From CAXBCP01 sp963974055 (GTDB lineage Bacteria; Pseudomonadota; Alphaproteobacteria; MPNO01; UBA830): a stretch of DNA of 64,000 bases. The stretch lies in contig CAXBCP010000002.1 of assembly GCA_963974055.1 (NCBI GenBank), positions 1 through 64,000 on the forward strand, written 5' to 3'. Below are positions 28,073-37,563 of the stretch, one piece after another; positions within the stretch are counted from its first letter, which is position 1, and each line of letters begins with the position of its first letter. The position numbers and the translations under genes were made by a program. The notes under the pieces are model-generated. The model was not told the DNA's origin. It saw only the letters and a program-made list of their open reading frames with translations, and ran no database searches.

Positions 28073-28756
28073 ATGGGACAGTTCATCCCGCTAACATCGC
28101 CGGACGGGCACGGCTTCACCGGCTATCTCGCAACGCCGTCGGGCAACCCGAAGGGCAATATCGTCGTCGGGATGGAAATGTACGGCGTCAACCGCTACCT
28201 GCAGGGCGTCTGCGACGAATTCGCCGCCGCCGGCTATACTGCACTGGCACCGGCCCTGTTCGACCGGTTCGAACCGGGACTGACTTTCCCCTACGACGAC
28301 ACCGGCAGCTTGCGCGGCAAGGACCTGTCGGCACGCAAAGACCATGACCAGACCATGATGGACGCGGAGACGGCTGCAGCGCATCTGCGCGGCCTGACCC
28401 CCGGCATAGCAACCGCGATAATGGGGTACTGCTTCGGCGGCACCGTTTCATGGCTTGCCGCCTGCCGCGGATCGTTCGACGGCGCCGTCGTCTATTACGG
28501 ATCCGACATGTGCGATTATCCGGACGAAGTGCCGAAATGCCCCGTCATCTGTCACGTCGGCGATCTGGATACTGCCGTGCCGCCATCGGATGTCGCAGCG
28601 TTCCGCAAGAAACGCGCCGAACCTCAATGGTATATCTATGAGGGCGCCCAACACGGATTCGACAACGCCACCCGGCCGGCGCGTTATCACGCCGACGCAG
28701 CGGCGATGGCGCGGGCCCGAACCCTGGCATTGCTAGGAGAACTGGACGGCGATTAG
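28073..28756 (+). CDS. Dienelactone hydrolase family protein
   Basis: A 227-residue alpha/beta hydrolase. The catalytic triad is readable: a cysteine nucleophile in GYCFGG, aspartate in VGDLDTAVP and histidine in AQHGFDN. Classical members open dienelactones in ring-cleavage pathways. It is the last gene of the LigA-LigB operon, so a role on a lactone or ester from that pathway is a fair inference. A bidirectional terminator follows. Confidence 0.88.
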   Translation: MGQFIPLTSPDGHGFTGYLATPSGNPKGNIVVGMEMYGVNRYLQGVCDEFAAAGYTALAPALFDRFEPGLTFPYDDTGSLRGKDLSARKDHDQTMMDAETAAAHLRGLTPGIATAIMGYCFGGTVSWLAACRGSFDGAVVYYGSDMCDYPDEVPKCPVICHVGDLDTAVPPSDVAAFRKKRAEPQWYIYEGAQHGFDNATRPARYHADAAAMARARTLALLGELDGD

Positions 28757-28765
28757 CCCCAGATC

Positions 28766-28797
28766 AAAAAAACCCGGCGCCAGAAGCGCCGGGTTTT
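28766..28797. terminator. Bidirectional terminator between DLH and nrdB
   Basis: A 10-base stem (AACCCGGCGC / GCGCCGGGTT) around the loop CAGAA, with an A-run on the left and TTTT on the right, located between two convergent gene ends. It should stop transcription from both sides. Confidence 0.9.
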
Positions 28798-28827
28798 CAC
28801 CTGTGGGACTAGCACAGGAGTCAGGCG

Positions 28828-29787
28828 CTACGCCCAAATATCTTCCCAGGACCCCTGGGTTGCGGCCTTGGAATATTCCGTCGACCTGTTCTCGAAGAAG
28901 TTGGTGTGTTCCATGCCGTTGAGCATTTCGTCCATCCACGGCAGCGGATTCTTTTCCAGCCGGTAGATAGGCTGCAGACCGAGCTGCGTCAACCGGCGGT
29001 CGGCGATATACCTGATATACTGTTTTACTTCCGCCCCGTTGAGCCCCTCGACGCCGCCAAGCTCGAACGCGAGGTCGATAAACGCGTCTTCGTGCTCGAC
29101 CATTTCCGAGCATGTCACATAGAGCGACCGCTGGAATTCCTCGGTCCAGATCTCGGGGTTTTCCGAAATAAAGGTGCGGAACAGCTTGATAATCGATTCG
29201 GTGTGCAGGCTTTCGTCACGCACCGACCAGGAAATGATCTGCCCCATGCCCTTCATCTTGTTGAAGCGCGGGAAATTCATCAGGATCGCGAAACTGGCAA
29301 ACAGCTGCAGTCCCTCGGTAAAGGCGCCGAAGACCGCGAGCGTGCGGGCCGTATTCTCTTTGGTCGATACGTCGAACTTATGCAGATAATCGACCTTGTC
29401 CTTCATTTCCTTGTAGTGAAGGAAGGCCTGGTATTCGGTCTGAGGCATGCCGATCGTATCGAGCAGATGCGAATAAGCGGCAATATGGACGGTTTCCATG
29501 TTCGAAAACGCGGCCAGCATCATCTGGACTTCCGTCGGCTCGAATACCCGCGAATACTGTTTCATGTAACAGTTGTTCACTTCGATGTCGGACTGGGTAA
29601 AGAACCGGAAAATCTGGGTCAGCAGATTGCGTTCTTCCGCCGTCATCTTGTTGTGCCAGTCCTTCACGTCGTCGGCGAGCGGCACTTCTTCCGGCAGCCA
29701 GTGCACCCGTTGCTGCATCAACCACGCATCGTAGGCCCAAGGATAGCGGAACGGCTTGTATACTGAATTAGGCTCAAGTAACGACAT
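28828..29787 (-). CDS. nrdB: Class Ia ribonucleotide reductase, beta subunit
   Basis: A 319-residue radical-generating subunit. The diiron/tyrosyl site is intact: METVHIAAYSHLL holds Glu, His and the radical Tyr in the same spacing as E115, H118 and Y122 of the E. coli protein, and SVRDESLHTE gives further iron ligands. It supplies the radical to NrdA for making dNTPs under aerobic conditions. I chose the ATG at 29787; a GTG four codons earlier is also possible. It lies 57 bases downstream of nrdA. Confidence 0.95.
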   Translation of the reverse strand: MSLLEPNSVYKPFRYPWAYDAWLMQQRVHWLPEEVPLADDVKDWHNKMTAEERNLLTQIFRFFTQSDIEVNNCYMKQYSRVFEPTEVQMMLAAFSNMETVHIAAYSHLLDTIGMPQTEYQAFLHYKEMKDKVDYLHKFDVSTKENTARTLAVFGAFTEGLQLFASFAILMNFPRFNKMKGMGQIISWSVRDESLHTESIIKLFRTFISENPEIWTEEFQRSLYVTCSEMVEHEDAFIDLAFELGGVEGLNGAEVKQYIRYIADRRLTQLGLQPIYRLEKNPLPWMDEMLNGMEHTNFFENRSTEYSKAATQGSWEDIWA

Positions 29788-29844
29788 ACTTCTCTTCACT
29801 CCATCTGCCCTCGCCCCGGACGGGAGAGGGGAATTCCCTCTACC

Positions 29845-31740
29845 CTACTGGCAGCTCAGGCATTCTTCGTAATCGTTGTCGTTTTCGCTGGATGCGGCCA
29901 TGGGCAGCGGCGGAACGCTACTGTCGATCGGCAACCCGAGACCGCCCGTGGTCGGCGCCGCAGTGGCCCCGGTGACCGACAGGCTGGCATGGCTTTCGGC
30001 ACGGGCCACAGACCGCGACCGGCAGTAATAGAGCGATTTCACGCCCTTCTGCCAGGCCCGCCAGTGAACGTCGTGCAGGGTTTTCTTTTCCACGTCCGCC
30101 GGCAGGAAGACATTCAGCGACTGCGACTGGCAGATATATTCCGCCCGGTCGCCCGCATGGTCGATAAGCCAGCGCTGATCGATCTCGAACGCGGTCTTGA
30201 AGGTATCTTTTTCGTCGTCTGACAGGAAGTCCAGATGCTGGACGGATCCTTCACGGACCGTGATCGACGACCAGGTATCGTCATCGTCCATGCCTTTTTC
30301 GGCCAGCAGCGCTTTCAGGAACTTGTTGCGCACGCTGAACGAGCCGGACAGGGTTTTATGGGTATAGGCATTGGCCGCGTTCGGCTCGATTCCCGGCGAA
30401 GAGCCGCCGCAGATAATCGAAATCGACGCCGTCGGCGCGATCGCCATCTTATTGGAAAAACGTTCCATGATGCCGTATTCGGCGGCATCCGGGCACGGTC
30501 CCCGTTCTTCGGCCAGCACGGCGGATGCGGCGTCGGCGCCTTCCTTTATCTGCTTGAAGATGCGCTTGTTCCACACCTTGGCCATCACCGATTCCATCGG
30601 AATGTTCTGGCTCTGCAGGAAGGAATGATAGCCCATCACGCCAAGACCGACGGAACGTTCCCGCATCGCGGAATACTTCGCGCGTTCCATGGAATCAGGC
30701 GCGCGTTCGATGAAGTCCTGGATGACGTTGTCGAGGAACCGCATGATGTCCTCGATGATGGTCGGATGATCCTTCCATTCCATGTATGTCTCGAGGTTCA
30801 GCGACGACAGGCAGCAGACGGCAGTCCGCTGTTCGCCGTCCTTGTCTATGCCCGTCGGCAACGTAATTTCGCTGCACAGGTTGGACATCTTGACTTCCAG
30901 CCCGGCGAGCTTGTGATGCTCCGGAATCGCCTTGTTGACGTGATCGATATAGAGGAAATAGGGCTCCCCGGTTTCGATCCGCGTCGACAGCATGCGAATC
31001 CACAGGCTCCGGGCCGACACTTTGCGGATAACCGCCTGGTCTTTCGGGCTTTTGAGCCCCCATTCCTCGTCGTTTTCGACGGCGCGCATGAACTCGTCGG
31101 GAATGATGATCCCGTGATGCAGGTTCAGCGCCTTGCGGTTCGGATCGCCGCCGCTCGGGCGGCGCAGCTCGATGAATTCCTCGATTTCCGGATGGTCGAC
31201 CCGGATATAGATGGCGGCTGAACCGCGGCGCAGAGAGCCCTGCGAAATCGCGAGCGTCAGCGAGTCCATCACGCGGATGAACGGGATAATGCCGGAGGTC
31301 TTGCCGTTGGCGCCGACCTTTTCGCCGATCGAGCGCAGGTTGCCCCAATAGGAGCCGATGCCGCCGCCGAGGGAAGCGAGCCAGACGTTTTCGTTCCACA
31401 GGTTGACGATGCCATCAAGGCTGTCGGTCGCTTCGTTCAGAAAGCAGGAAATCGGCAGGCCGCGCTCCGTGCCGCCATTGGACAGCACCGGCGTGGAGGG
31501 CATGAACCAAAGATTCGACATATAGTCGTAAATCCGCTGGGCATGCGCGGAATCGTCTGCGAAATAGCAAGAAACACGTGCAAACAGGTCCTGATACTCT
31601 TCACCGGGCATCAAATACCGGTCGGTCAGCACCGCTTTGCCGAAATCGGTCAGATTCGCATCGCGACTGCGATCGATCTTTACCGAAATACCCCGTTTTG
31701 ACTGGAAAAGATCATGTTCCGTCTGCACCAGATCTAGCAT
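29845..31740 (-). CDS. nrdA: Class Ia ribonucleotide reductase, alpha subunit
   Basis: A 631-residue catalytic subunit that reduces ribonucleoside diphosphates. The active-site residues are visible: SNLCSEI (Asn, thiyl-radical Cys, Glu), the redox pair in PISCFLNE and AVCCLSSLN, and a C-terminal cysteine pair in ECLSCQ for thioredoxin exchange. It lacks an N-terminal ATP cone, so dATP inhibition of the E. coli kind is not expected. The upstream gap carries a cluster of DnaA-box-like sequences. nrdB follows in the same direction. Confidence 0.95.
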   Translation of the reverse strand: MLDLVQTEHDLFQSKRGISVKIDRSRDANLTDFGKAVLTDRYLMPGEEYQDLFARVSCYFADDSAHAQRIYDYMSNLWFMPSTPVLSNGGTERGLPISCFLNEATDSLDGIVNLWNENVWLASLGGGIGSYWGNLRSIGEKVGANGKTSGIIPFIRVMDSLTLAISQGSLRRGSAAIYIRVDHPEIEEFIELRRPSGGDPNRKALNLHHGIIIPDEFMRAVENDEEWGLKSPKDQAVIRKVSARSLWIRMLSTRIETGEPYFLYIDHVNKAIPEHHKLAGLEVKMSNLCSEITLPTGIDKDGEQRTAVCCLSSLNLETYMEWKDHPTIIEDIMRFLDNVIQDFIERAPDSMERAKYSAMRERSVGLGVMGYHSFLQSQNIPMESVMAKVWNKRIFKQIKEGADAASAVLAEERGPCPDAAEYGIMERFSNKMAIAPTASISIICGGSSPGIEPNAANAYTHKTLSGSFSVRNKFLKALLAEKGMDDDDTWSSITVREGSVQHLDFLSDDEKDTFKTAFEIDQRWLIDHAGDRAEYICQSQSLNVFLPADVEKKTLHDVHWRAWQKGVKSLYYCRSRSVARAESHASLSVTGATAAPTTGGLGLPIDSSVPPLPMAASSENDNDYEECLSCQ

Positions 31741-31905
31741 GCCAACCTCCTTCTAAATACGACTCGTCAGGGGGCAGTTCGCTCATCCCGCGCGATGTCA
31801 CCCCCTAGGTTCCTCGCGCTGGTTCGGCAGGTCATGGCTGCTGTTTGATAACGGCGAAAAATGGCCGTTTTCCGCTGCGTGCGCCCCGCCCCGCGACCCG
31901 AACGC

Positions 31906-31929
31906 CTATCCACATGCGACTGTGGATAA
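31906..31929. promoter_or_regulatory. Inverted pair of DnaA-box-like sites, distal to nrdA
   Basis: Arms TATCCACA and TGTGGATA, six bases apart. Read on the minus strand, 31921-31929 gives TTATCCACA, a perfect DnaA box; the left arm CTATCCACA has one mismatch. It lies 166-189 bases upstream of the nrdA start. Confidence 0.6.
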
Positions 31930-32005
31930 CTTCCCCGATGGCCGCGACGTAGGAGTGTGCATCAACATCTAGGGTACCGTCAATTAAAAACGACTAAATG
32001 ATGAT

Positions 32006-32029
32006 CTATCCACAAGATGTTGTGGATAT
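32006..32029. promoter_or_regulatory. Second inverted pair of DnaA-box-like sites
   Basis: A perfect dyad with 9-base arms, TATCCACAA and TTGTGGATA, four bases apart. Each half resembles the DnaA box with one mismatch (CTATCCACA, and ATATCCACA on the other strand). The surrounding 31975-32010 is AT-richer. Confidence 0.55.
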
Positions 32030-32083
32030 CCTGTGAGAACGGCAGAAATTGGCAGGTTCTAAAAACGGGAATAGCGGGAACGG

Positions 32084-32092
32084 TTTTCCACA
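32084..32092 (+). promoter_or_regulatory. Single DnaA-box-like site TTTTCCACA
   Basis: Matches the relaxed DnaA consensus TTWTNCACA. It is the fifth such half-site within 190 bases of the nrdA-mntR gap. No NrdR-type 16-base boxes were found in the rest of the gap (31741-32162), and no gene is seen there. Confidence 0.45.
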
Positions 32093-32162
32093 GCCTGAAT
32101 CACGACGCCGAACACCTCCGAAAATACGGATATTTGATTCGTTAGCCTAATGACGGATTCGT

Positions 32163-32633
32163 TCAACGCGACTTCAGATAGCGTTCGAAAGCGGCAAGGG
32201 TTTCTTCCGACACATGATGTTCCAGTCCCTCGGCGTCGGCCCGGGCAATTTCCTCGCTCACACCGATCGCCGTCAGAAATTCCACAACGATCTGGTGCCG
32301 CCGCCGCGATGCCTCGGCAACCCGCCGTCCGTCTTCGGTCAGAAATATCGCCCTGTAGGGCCGGGCTTCGATCCAGCCCGTTTCCCTGAGCCTGCCGATC
32401 ATCCGCGCCACGGTCGGCGTCGTCACGCCAAGACGCTTGGCGATATCGACCGAACGCGCCTCCCCCGTGGAATCGATAAGATCGGCAATCAGTTCGACAT
32501 AGTCCTCCATCACCTCGGACTGGCGCGCCGCACGCACCTGGCGGTGATGATCCGCCTGCTTGTGCGGATCCGGCAAAACCGGCGCAACCGGGGGCCGTTT
32601 ATCGGACGGATCGACTTTGAGCTTTCCAGACAT
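32163..32633 (-). CDS. mntR: Manganese-responsive regulator MntR (DtxR family)
   Basis: A 156-residue regulator with a winged helix-turn-helix ([10 protein letters not shown], then [15 protein letters not shown]) and a metal-binding helical dimerisation region ([22 protein letters not shown]) whose His/Glu residues fit the Mn sites of MntR. It has no SH3-like C-terminal domain, like other short proteobacterial MntR proteins. It usually represses Mn uptake genes when Mn is plentiful. The ATG at 32633 gives the typical length; longer readings are not supported. An MntP-type Mn exporter is encoded 26 kb away. Confidence 0.85.
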   Translation of the reverse strand: MSGKLKVDPSDKRPPVAPVLPDPHKQADHHRQVRAARQSEVMEDYVELIADLIDSTGEARSVDIAKRLGVTTPTVARMIGRLRETGWIEARPYRAIFLTEDGRRVAEASRRRHQIVVEFLTAIGVSEEIARADAEGLEHHVSEETLAAFERYLKSR

Positions 32634-32768
32634 GAGCCCACTATGCCGTAACCGGACGCGACTGCCAACGGACCGGCAAAAGACAAAATTGTCTCTAACT
32701 GCACATGCCGGGTTGATCAACCGACCGGTCAAGCCCTAATTTCATCAGGTCCGGGGAAATAAAGCGTC

Positions 32769-33722
32769 ATGACAAAACAACCGTCAGTGTATCCACCCAG
32801 AATCGGCCGCCGCGCATTCGTCGCTGCGGCGTCGGGGACGATGCTGGCGACGATGCTGACGCCTGCTATCCCCCCGGTCCGGGCGGCCGGCGGCGTGCCG
32901 ATCCTGCGCACGATCCCGAAATCCAGACGCCAGGTTCCGGTAATCGGCATGGGGTCCTGGATCACGTTCAACGTCGGCGGCAGCACGCGGCTGCGGGACG
33001 CCCGCACGCGCGTCCTGAAAGCCTTTTTCGATGCCGGCGGCACCGTAATCGATTCATCGCCTATGTACGGATCCTCCGAGGAGGTGATCGGATACGCCCT
33101 CGACAGGCTGGCCCGGCACGACTGGATGTTCAGCGCCACCAAGGTGTGGACGCCGCTGGCGGATACCGGCGTCACCCAGATGGTCGAATCGCGGAAATTA
33201 TGGGGCGTGCAGAAATTCGACCTGATGCAGGTTCACAACCTGGTAAACTGGGAAAGTCACCTCGACACGCTTGCCGTCGAAAAAGCGGCGGGCCGGGTCC
33301 GCCATATCGGCATTACGACCTCCCATGGCAGCCGTCACGGCGAAATGCTGCGTCTTATGGCGGATCAACGCGTGGATGCCGTACAGTTTACATACAACAT
33401 CCTCGACCGCGAAGCGGAGCGCCGCCTTTTGCCGATGGCGGCGGAGCGTGGCCTTGCGGTAATCGTCAACCGGCCGTTCCGGCGGGGAGATCTCTTCCGC
33501 CGGTTTGCTGACCGGAAACTGCCCGACTGGGCGGCAGAATTCGACTGCACAAACTGGGCGCAGTTTTTTCTCAAATTCGCGGTGTCCCACCCGGCGGTGA
33601 CCTGTGCGATTCCGGCGACGTCGCGTGTCGATCATATGCGCGAGAACATGGGGGCGCTCTACGGCAGGTTGCCCGATGCTGCTTTGCGGGCGCGGATGAC
33701 ACGCTACATCGAAAGCCTCTGA
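32769..33722 (+). CDS. Tat-exported aldo/keto reductase
   Basis: A 317-residue protein. The N-terminus carries a twin-arginine signal (IGRRAFVAAAS, hydrophobic stretch, VRA cleavage near residue 39), so the mature enzyme is periplasmic. The aldo/keto reductase barrel follows, with the catalytic tetrad readable as Asp and Tyr in DSSPMYG, Lys in SATKVW and His in MQVHN. Periplasmic members normally need a tightly bound cofactor; how it is reduced is unknown. Two small membrane-protein genes follow closely. Confidence 0.85.
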   Translation: MTKQPSVYPPRIGRRAFVAAASGTMLATMLTPAIPPVRAAGGVPILRTIPKSRRQVPVIGMGSWITFNVGGSTRLRDARTRVLKAFFDAGGTVIDSSPMYGSSEEVIGYALDRLARHDWMFSATKVWTPLADTGVTQMVESRKLWGVQKFDLMQVHNLVNWESHLDTLAVEKAAGRVRHIGITTSHGSRHGEMLRLMADQRVDAVQFTYNILDREAERRLLPMAAERGLAVIVNRPFRRGDLFRRFADRKLPDWAAEFDCTNWAQFFLKFAVSHPAVTCAIPATSRVDHMRENMGALYGRLPDAALRARMTRYIESL

Positions 33723-33726
33723 CCGG

Positions 33727-34368
33727 ATGCTTCCCTATACGGCAGAAACCCTCTTCGCCCTGTTCGACGAATACAACCGCGCCATCAGGCCCCTGCCGGG
33801 ACTTGCGATTTTCCTGACCGCGGGCGTATTGATGCTGGTGATCCGGTCCCGCCAGGACAGAAGCCGGGTCGTGCTCGGGATACTGGCTGCCGGCTGGTTA
33901 TGGACCGGTATTGCCTTCCAGTTTTTCTTTCACGCAGACATCAACTTCGCGGCGCCCGCCTATGGCGCGGTTTTTATTCTTCAGGGGCTTCTTCTGGCGT
34001 GGACCGGCGTATTCCGCCGGCGGACGGTTCTCCACTTCGACCGCAGCTTCATCGGCTGGGCGGGAATCCGGATCGCAATCATTTCCGCGATTATCCTGCC
34101 TCTCATAGACTGGCAAAGCGGCGTCGGCTGGACCGATGTAAGGCTTGCTCTTATCGCCCCCGGCACGACAGCCGGGTTCACTCTCGGAATCCTGATGATG
34201 TCCAAGGGCCCAATTCCACTTCACATTGCGATTATTCCGATACTCTGGGCCTTCGTCGCCGGCGCCCATGCCTGGGCCCTCGGAATCCCGCAGGATTACC
34301 TTTTGCCGGTCGTCGGGATCATTGCCCTCGGCGCGACAATCAGGTCCAGAAGCCGGCCCCGTACGTAA
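33727..34368 (+). CDS. Six-to-seven-helix membrane protein, DUF6064-like
   Basis: A 213-residue integral membrane protein with about six hydrophobic helices and the N-terminal pattern LPYTAETLFALFDEYNRAI that I associate with the DUF6064 family. The function is unknown. It starts four bases after the Tat aldo/keto reductase stop, so the two are very likely co-expressed. The family name is from memory of its N-terminal pattern; the membrane topology is seen directly. Confidence 0.7.
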   Translation: MLPYTAETLFALFDEYNRAIRPLPGLAIFLTAGVLMLVIRSRQDRSRVVLGILAAGWLWTGIAFQFFFHADINFAAPAYGAVFILQGLLLAWTGVFRRRTVLHFDRSFIGWAGIRIAIISAIILPLIDWQSGVGWTDVRLALIAPGTTAGFTLGILMMSKGPIPLHIAIIPILWAFVAGAHAWALGIPQDYLLPVVGIIALGATIRSRSRPRT

Positions 34369-34419
34369 AGAAACAGGGACCCCCGGCAGGTTCCGCCCGC
34401 CACAACCTGGAAAAATTAC

Positions 34420-34815
34420 ATGCCTGCATTCAACCTGTTACAGATTCTTGCGCTATACGCCGCACTGCTCGGTTTGTTCTATATCGCGCTCAGCATTCCG
34501 ATTATCCGGATACGACGCGGAAAACGGATATCCCTCGGCGCCGGAGACGACGAAAACCTGCGCCGGCGCATCCGGGCGCACGCCAACTTCGCGGAATACG
34601 TGCCGCTCGCGCTTATCCTGATCGCCTGCGCCGTAATTACCGGCGCTAACGCCTGGTTCGTCCACGCCTGCGGAATCGTTCTGATCGTCGGCCGCCTGTG
34701 TCACGCACGGGCGATCTATAGCGACACAGTGCCGCTCCGGGTATGCGGAATGATCGCGACGTTCGGCGTAATCGTCGCCGCCAGTCTTTTCACGCTGGTT
34801 GGTTTTTTCGCCTAG
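34420..34815 (+). CDS. MAPEG family membrane protein
   Basis: A 131-residue, four-helix membrane protein with the MAPEG (membrane-associated eicosanoid/glutathione metabolism) pattern: RRIRAHANFAEYVPLALIL after helix 1, then GRLCHARAIY. Eukaryotic members are glutathione transferases or peroxidases; bacterial roles are mostly unknown. Its TAG stop shares CTAG with the stop of the convergent lyase-family gene. Confidence 0.85.
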   Translation: MPAFNLLQILALYAALLGLFYIALSIPIIRIRRGKRISLGAGDDENLRRRIRAHANFAEYVPLALILIACAVITGANAWFVHACGIVLIVGRLCHARAIYSDTVPLRVCGMIATFGVIVAASLFTLVGFFA

Positions 34816-35684
34816 TTGTAGCGGCCTTCGAATTCGACGATGTCGTTGAAGCCCATCAGATCGTTGTATTCGTCGAACGAATACAGATCGACGCCGCCCG
34901 CTGTGGCATCGCCCTGCTCCTTGAGCGCGCCGTAAGCTGCATCGAGGGCATGACACGTGGCGAGGAAGCCCGCGGCCGGGAATATCGCGATGCGGTATCC
35001 CAGTTCAGCCAGTTCTTCCGGCTTCAGCAACGGCGTGAGGCCGCCATTGACCATGTTGGACAGCAACGACACATCGCCGCCAAACCGCTGCCCGACTTCG
35101 CGCATTTCCTCGACGTCTGCCGGCGCTTCGTAAAACAGGATATCCGCCCCGGCTTCGACATACATCTCGGCGCGGCGCATGGCTTCGTCTCTGCCGATCG
35201 CCTGACGCGCATCGGTGCGGGCGATAATAAGCGTATCGTCCGAAAACCGGCTGTCGAGCGCGACCTTGATCTTGGTCACCATTTCTTCTGCCGGGATCAG
35301 CTTGTGTCCCGACAGGTGCCCGCACTTCTTCGGAAAATCCTGGTCCTCGATCTGGATCGCCGATACGCCGGCAATCTCGTATCCACGCACGGTTTCGCGT
35401 ACATTGACCGGACCGCCATATCCCGTATCCGCATCGGCGATCAACGGGGTGACGGTTCCGCCCGCAACCCGGCCGGCGCGCGCCACCATGTCTGTATAGG
35501 TCGCGATCCCCGCGTCGGGCAGCCCCAGATGCGACGCCACTGTGCCGGAACCGGTCATATAAAGGGCATGAAATCCCATACGGTCAGCCATTTTGGCCGA
35601 GATCATGTCATAAACGCCGGGCGCGACGATAAAGTCGCTTCCTGCCCGCAGTTTTTCCGCAAGGGTCGCTGATTTCGATTTCAT
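34812..35684 (-). CDS. Isocitrate lyase/PEP mutase-superfamily enzyme
   Basis: A 290-residue TIM-barrel protein. Typical motifs are ADADTGYGG (Mg-binding aspartates), IQIEDQDFPKKCGH with the KKCGH loop containing the catalytic cysteine, and ARTDAR. Relatives include 2-methylisocitrate lyase, oxaloacetate decarboxylase and carboxyphosphonoenolpyruvate mutase; I cannot separate these by eye. The ATG at 35684 has AGGAG nine bases upstream, which rules out a longer reading to 35870. Confidence 0.85.
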   Translation of the reverse strand: MKSKSATLAEKLRAGSDFIVAPGVYDMISAKMADRMGFHALYMTGSGTVASHLGLPDAGIATYTDMVARAGRVAGGTVTPLIADADTGYGGPVNVRETVRGYEIAGVSAIQIEDQDFPKKCGHLSGHKLIPAEEMVTKIKVALDSRFSDDTLIIARTDARQAIGRDEAMRRAEMYVEAGADILFYEAPADVEEMREVGQRFGGDVSLLSNMVNGGLTPLLKPEELAELGYRIAIFPAAGFLATCHALDAAYGALKEQGDATAGGVDLYSFDEYNDLMGFNDIVEFEGRYN

Positions 35685-35751
35685 TGGGCGGGCTCCTGTT
35701 TGTTGCAGCGCAATATAGTCCGTACCGTCAAACTGGCAAGCCGTGCCGGAC

Positions 35752-36210
35752 CTATCGCGCGCGATAAGGCGGAATTCCCTGGTCCGGCAACCAGACGTCT
35801 TCCGGCGGCGGCCCGGATTGCCAGAATACGTCGATCGGGATACCACCTCGGGGGAACCAGTATCCGCCAATGCGAATCCAGCGCGGCACGACCAGATCTG
35901 CGATCCGCCGCGCGATCATTACGGTGCAGTCCTCGTGAAACGCACCGTGGTTCCGGAACGACGCCAGGAACAGCTTCAACGACTTGGATTCAAGAAGCCA
36001 GTCGCCCGGCACGTAATCGATCACCAGGTGGCCGAAATCCGGCTGGCCCGTCACCGGACAGATCGACGTAAATTCCGGGCACGAGAACCGGGCGACGAAA
36101 TTCGTGTCGCTCTGGCCGTTGGGCACGCGCTCCAGCACGGCCTCGTCCGGCGATGCGGGAATACCCGCGGCGCTGCCGAGCTGGCTCAGGCTTTCATAAC
36201 TATCGTTCAT
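35752..36210 (-). CDS. queF: 7-cyano-7-deazaguanine (preQ0) reductase
   Basis: A 152-residue unimodular QueF that reduces the nitrile of preQ0 to preQ1 with NADPH on the way to queuosine. The catalytic cysteine is in [14 protein letters not shown], and the NADPH-binding QueF motif is ESKSLKLFL. The length fits the short YkvM type. The ATG overlaps the stop of the upstream amidase by four bases, an odd partner with no known functional link to queuosine. Other que genes are not in the window. Confidence 0.93.
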   Translation of the reverse strand: MNDSYESLSQLGSAAGIPASPDEAVLERVPNGQSDTNFVARFSCPEFTSICPVTGQPDFGHLVIDYVPGDWLLESKSLKLFLASFRNHGAFHEDCTVMIARRIADLVVPRWIRIGGYWFPRGGIPIDVFWQSGPPPEDVWLPDQGIPPYRAR

Positions 36211-37508
36211 AGCGCTGCATCATCCAAAACGCGGTGTATAGCTGCAGCATGGCCGATCAGGCCAGCATCGCCCCCTGCACGCGCCGCGAGCTGCACGCCG
36301 ACGGGCATGCCGTTCGGCCCGCGTGCAACGGGCAGGGTCACGGTCGGGCCGTGCATCAGGGTCCACAGCCGGTTGAAGGACGACATTGTCACGTTGACCA
36401 GGTCGGCCGGCGCTTCGCCGGCAGTCGAGGGCGTGAGCAGCACGGGATAATCGTCATAAACAGCGCCAAGCGCCGCCCGGGCAGCGACCGCGGCGGCAAT
36501 TGCCGCGGTATAGTCCGCTTCGCTCCAGTTCGACTCGCCGGTTTCGCGCATCCACGGGTTCATCCTGTCCATGTGGTCGCGAAATTCGTCGGCGAGGGCG
36601 TTCTTGCCCTCAAAATTTGAAATCACGCGGAACGGCTGTTCAATGGTATCGAATTCCGGCGGCAGGTCGATATCGGTAACGTCGTACCCGGCAGCGGACA
36701 GCGCGGATGCCGCGTTTTCGATGACCGCCTGCACGCATTCCTCTGCCTCCGCCCACATCGGCGTCCGGCAGACCCCTATTTTGGGACGCCCTGCATCGGC
36801 GGAAACCGGGGTGCCCGTCAGAGCGCTATAGGCAAGGGCGATATCGTCCACCGACCGGGCGAAATAGCCGAGCGTATCGAGGCTTTTCTTCAGCCCCTGA
36901 ATACCGGTCCGGTCGAGCCCGTCGAGGCTCGCCTTGTAGCCGACGACGCCGCAAAAGGCTGCCGGCAGGATAACGGAGCCGCCCGTCTGCGTGCCGTTTG
37001 CCAGCGGCACCATGAAATCGGCGACCGCCGCCGCGGACCCGCTGGACGAAACCCCCGGTGTCCGGTCGGTATCGTGCGGATTGCGCACGCCAACCGGCAG
37101 CGGGCTTGCAAACTGGGTGGTTGTGGTCTTGCCGAGCAGCACCGCTCCCGCCGCGCGCAGAGCTGCGACGCAGGCGGAATCCGCCGTCGGACGATGGCCG
37201 GCATAGATATCCGAGCCGTATTCCGTCGGCATGTCCCGCGTATCGAGCACATCCTTCACACCGACCGGCACACCGTGCAGCGGCCCCGCCGGGGAAACGG
37301 CGGCGTCGCAGGCCCGCGCCTGCGCCAGGACCAGATCGGTATCTATGAACGTCCAGGCTTTCAGAACCGGGTCATGCGCCTCGATACGCGCCAGGCAGTC
37401 CGTTACCAGCGCCTCCGACGTGATCTCGCCGGCGCGGATTTTAGCCGCCGCCTCGGTTGCGGTGAGGCCTGCAAGGCCGGTCGGACGGTCGCTGGCGAAA
37501 TCGGTCAT
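36207..37508 (-). CDS. Amidase signature family protein
   Basis: A 433-residue member of the amidase signature family (Ser-cisSer-Lys triad). The lysine is in PVGVKDVLD, the first serine in [12 protein letters not shown], and the nucleophile region is [13 protein letters not shown]. Possible roles range from amide hydrolysis to carbamoyl or biuret-type substrates; specificity is not readable. It is unlikely to be GatA, which is somewhat longer and usually sits with gatC/gatB. I start it at the ATG at 37508; longer frames upstream are low-complexity and doubtful. Confidence 0.85.
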   Translation of the reverse strand: MTDFASDRPTGLAGLTATEAAAKIRAGEITSEALVTDCLARIEAHDPVLKAWTFIDTDLVLAQARACDAAVSPAGPLHGVPVGVKDVLDTRDMPTEYGSDIYAGHRPTADSACVAALRAAGAVLLGKTTTTQFASPLPVGVRNPHDTDRTPGVSSSGSAAAVADFMVPLANGTQTGGSVILPAAFCGVVGYKASLDGLDRTGIQGLKKSLDTLGYFARSVDDIALAYSALTGTPVSADAGRPKIGVCRTPMWAEAEECVQAVIENAASALSAAGYDVTDIDLPPEFDTIEQPFRVISNFEGKNALADEFRDHMDRMNPWMRETGESNWSEADYTAAIAAAVAARAALGAVYDDYPVLLTPSTAGEAPADLVNVTMSSFNRLWTLMHGPTVTLPVARGPNGMPVGVQLAARAGGDAGLIGHAAAIHRVLDDAAL

Positions 37509-37563
37509 TGCAGATCGGTCCCGGGGCCTGCGCCCCCTTGATGAACGGGAATAGCCGGCGGTC

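Noticed and set aside
31741..32162. Replication origin
   Set aside because: The DnaA-box-like cluster and AT-richness are suggestive, but the neighbours (nrdA, mntR) are not typical oriC neighbours and one window gives no GC-skew evidence. Kept as a regulatory finding only.
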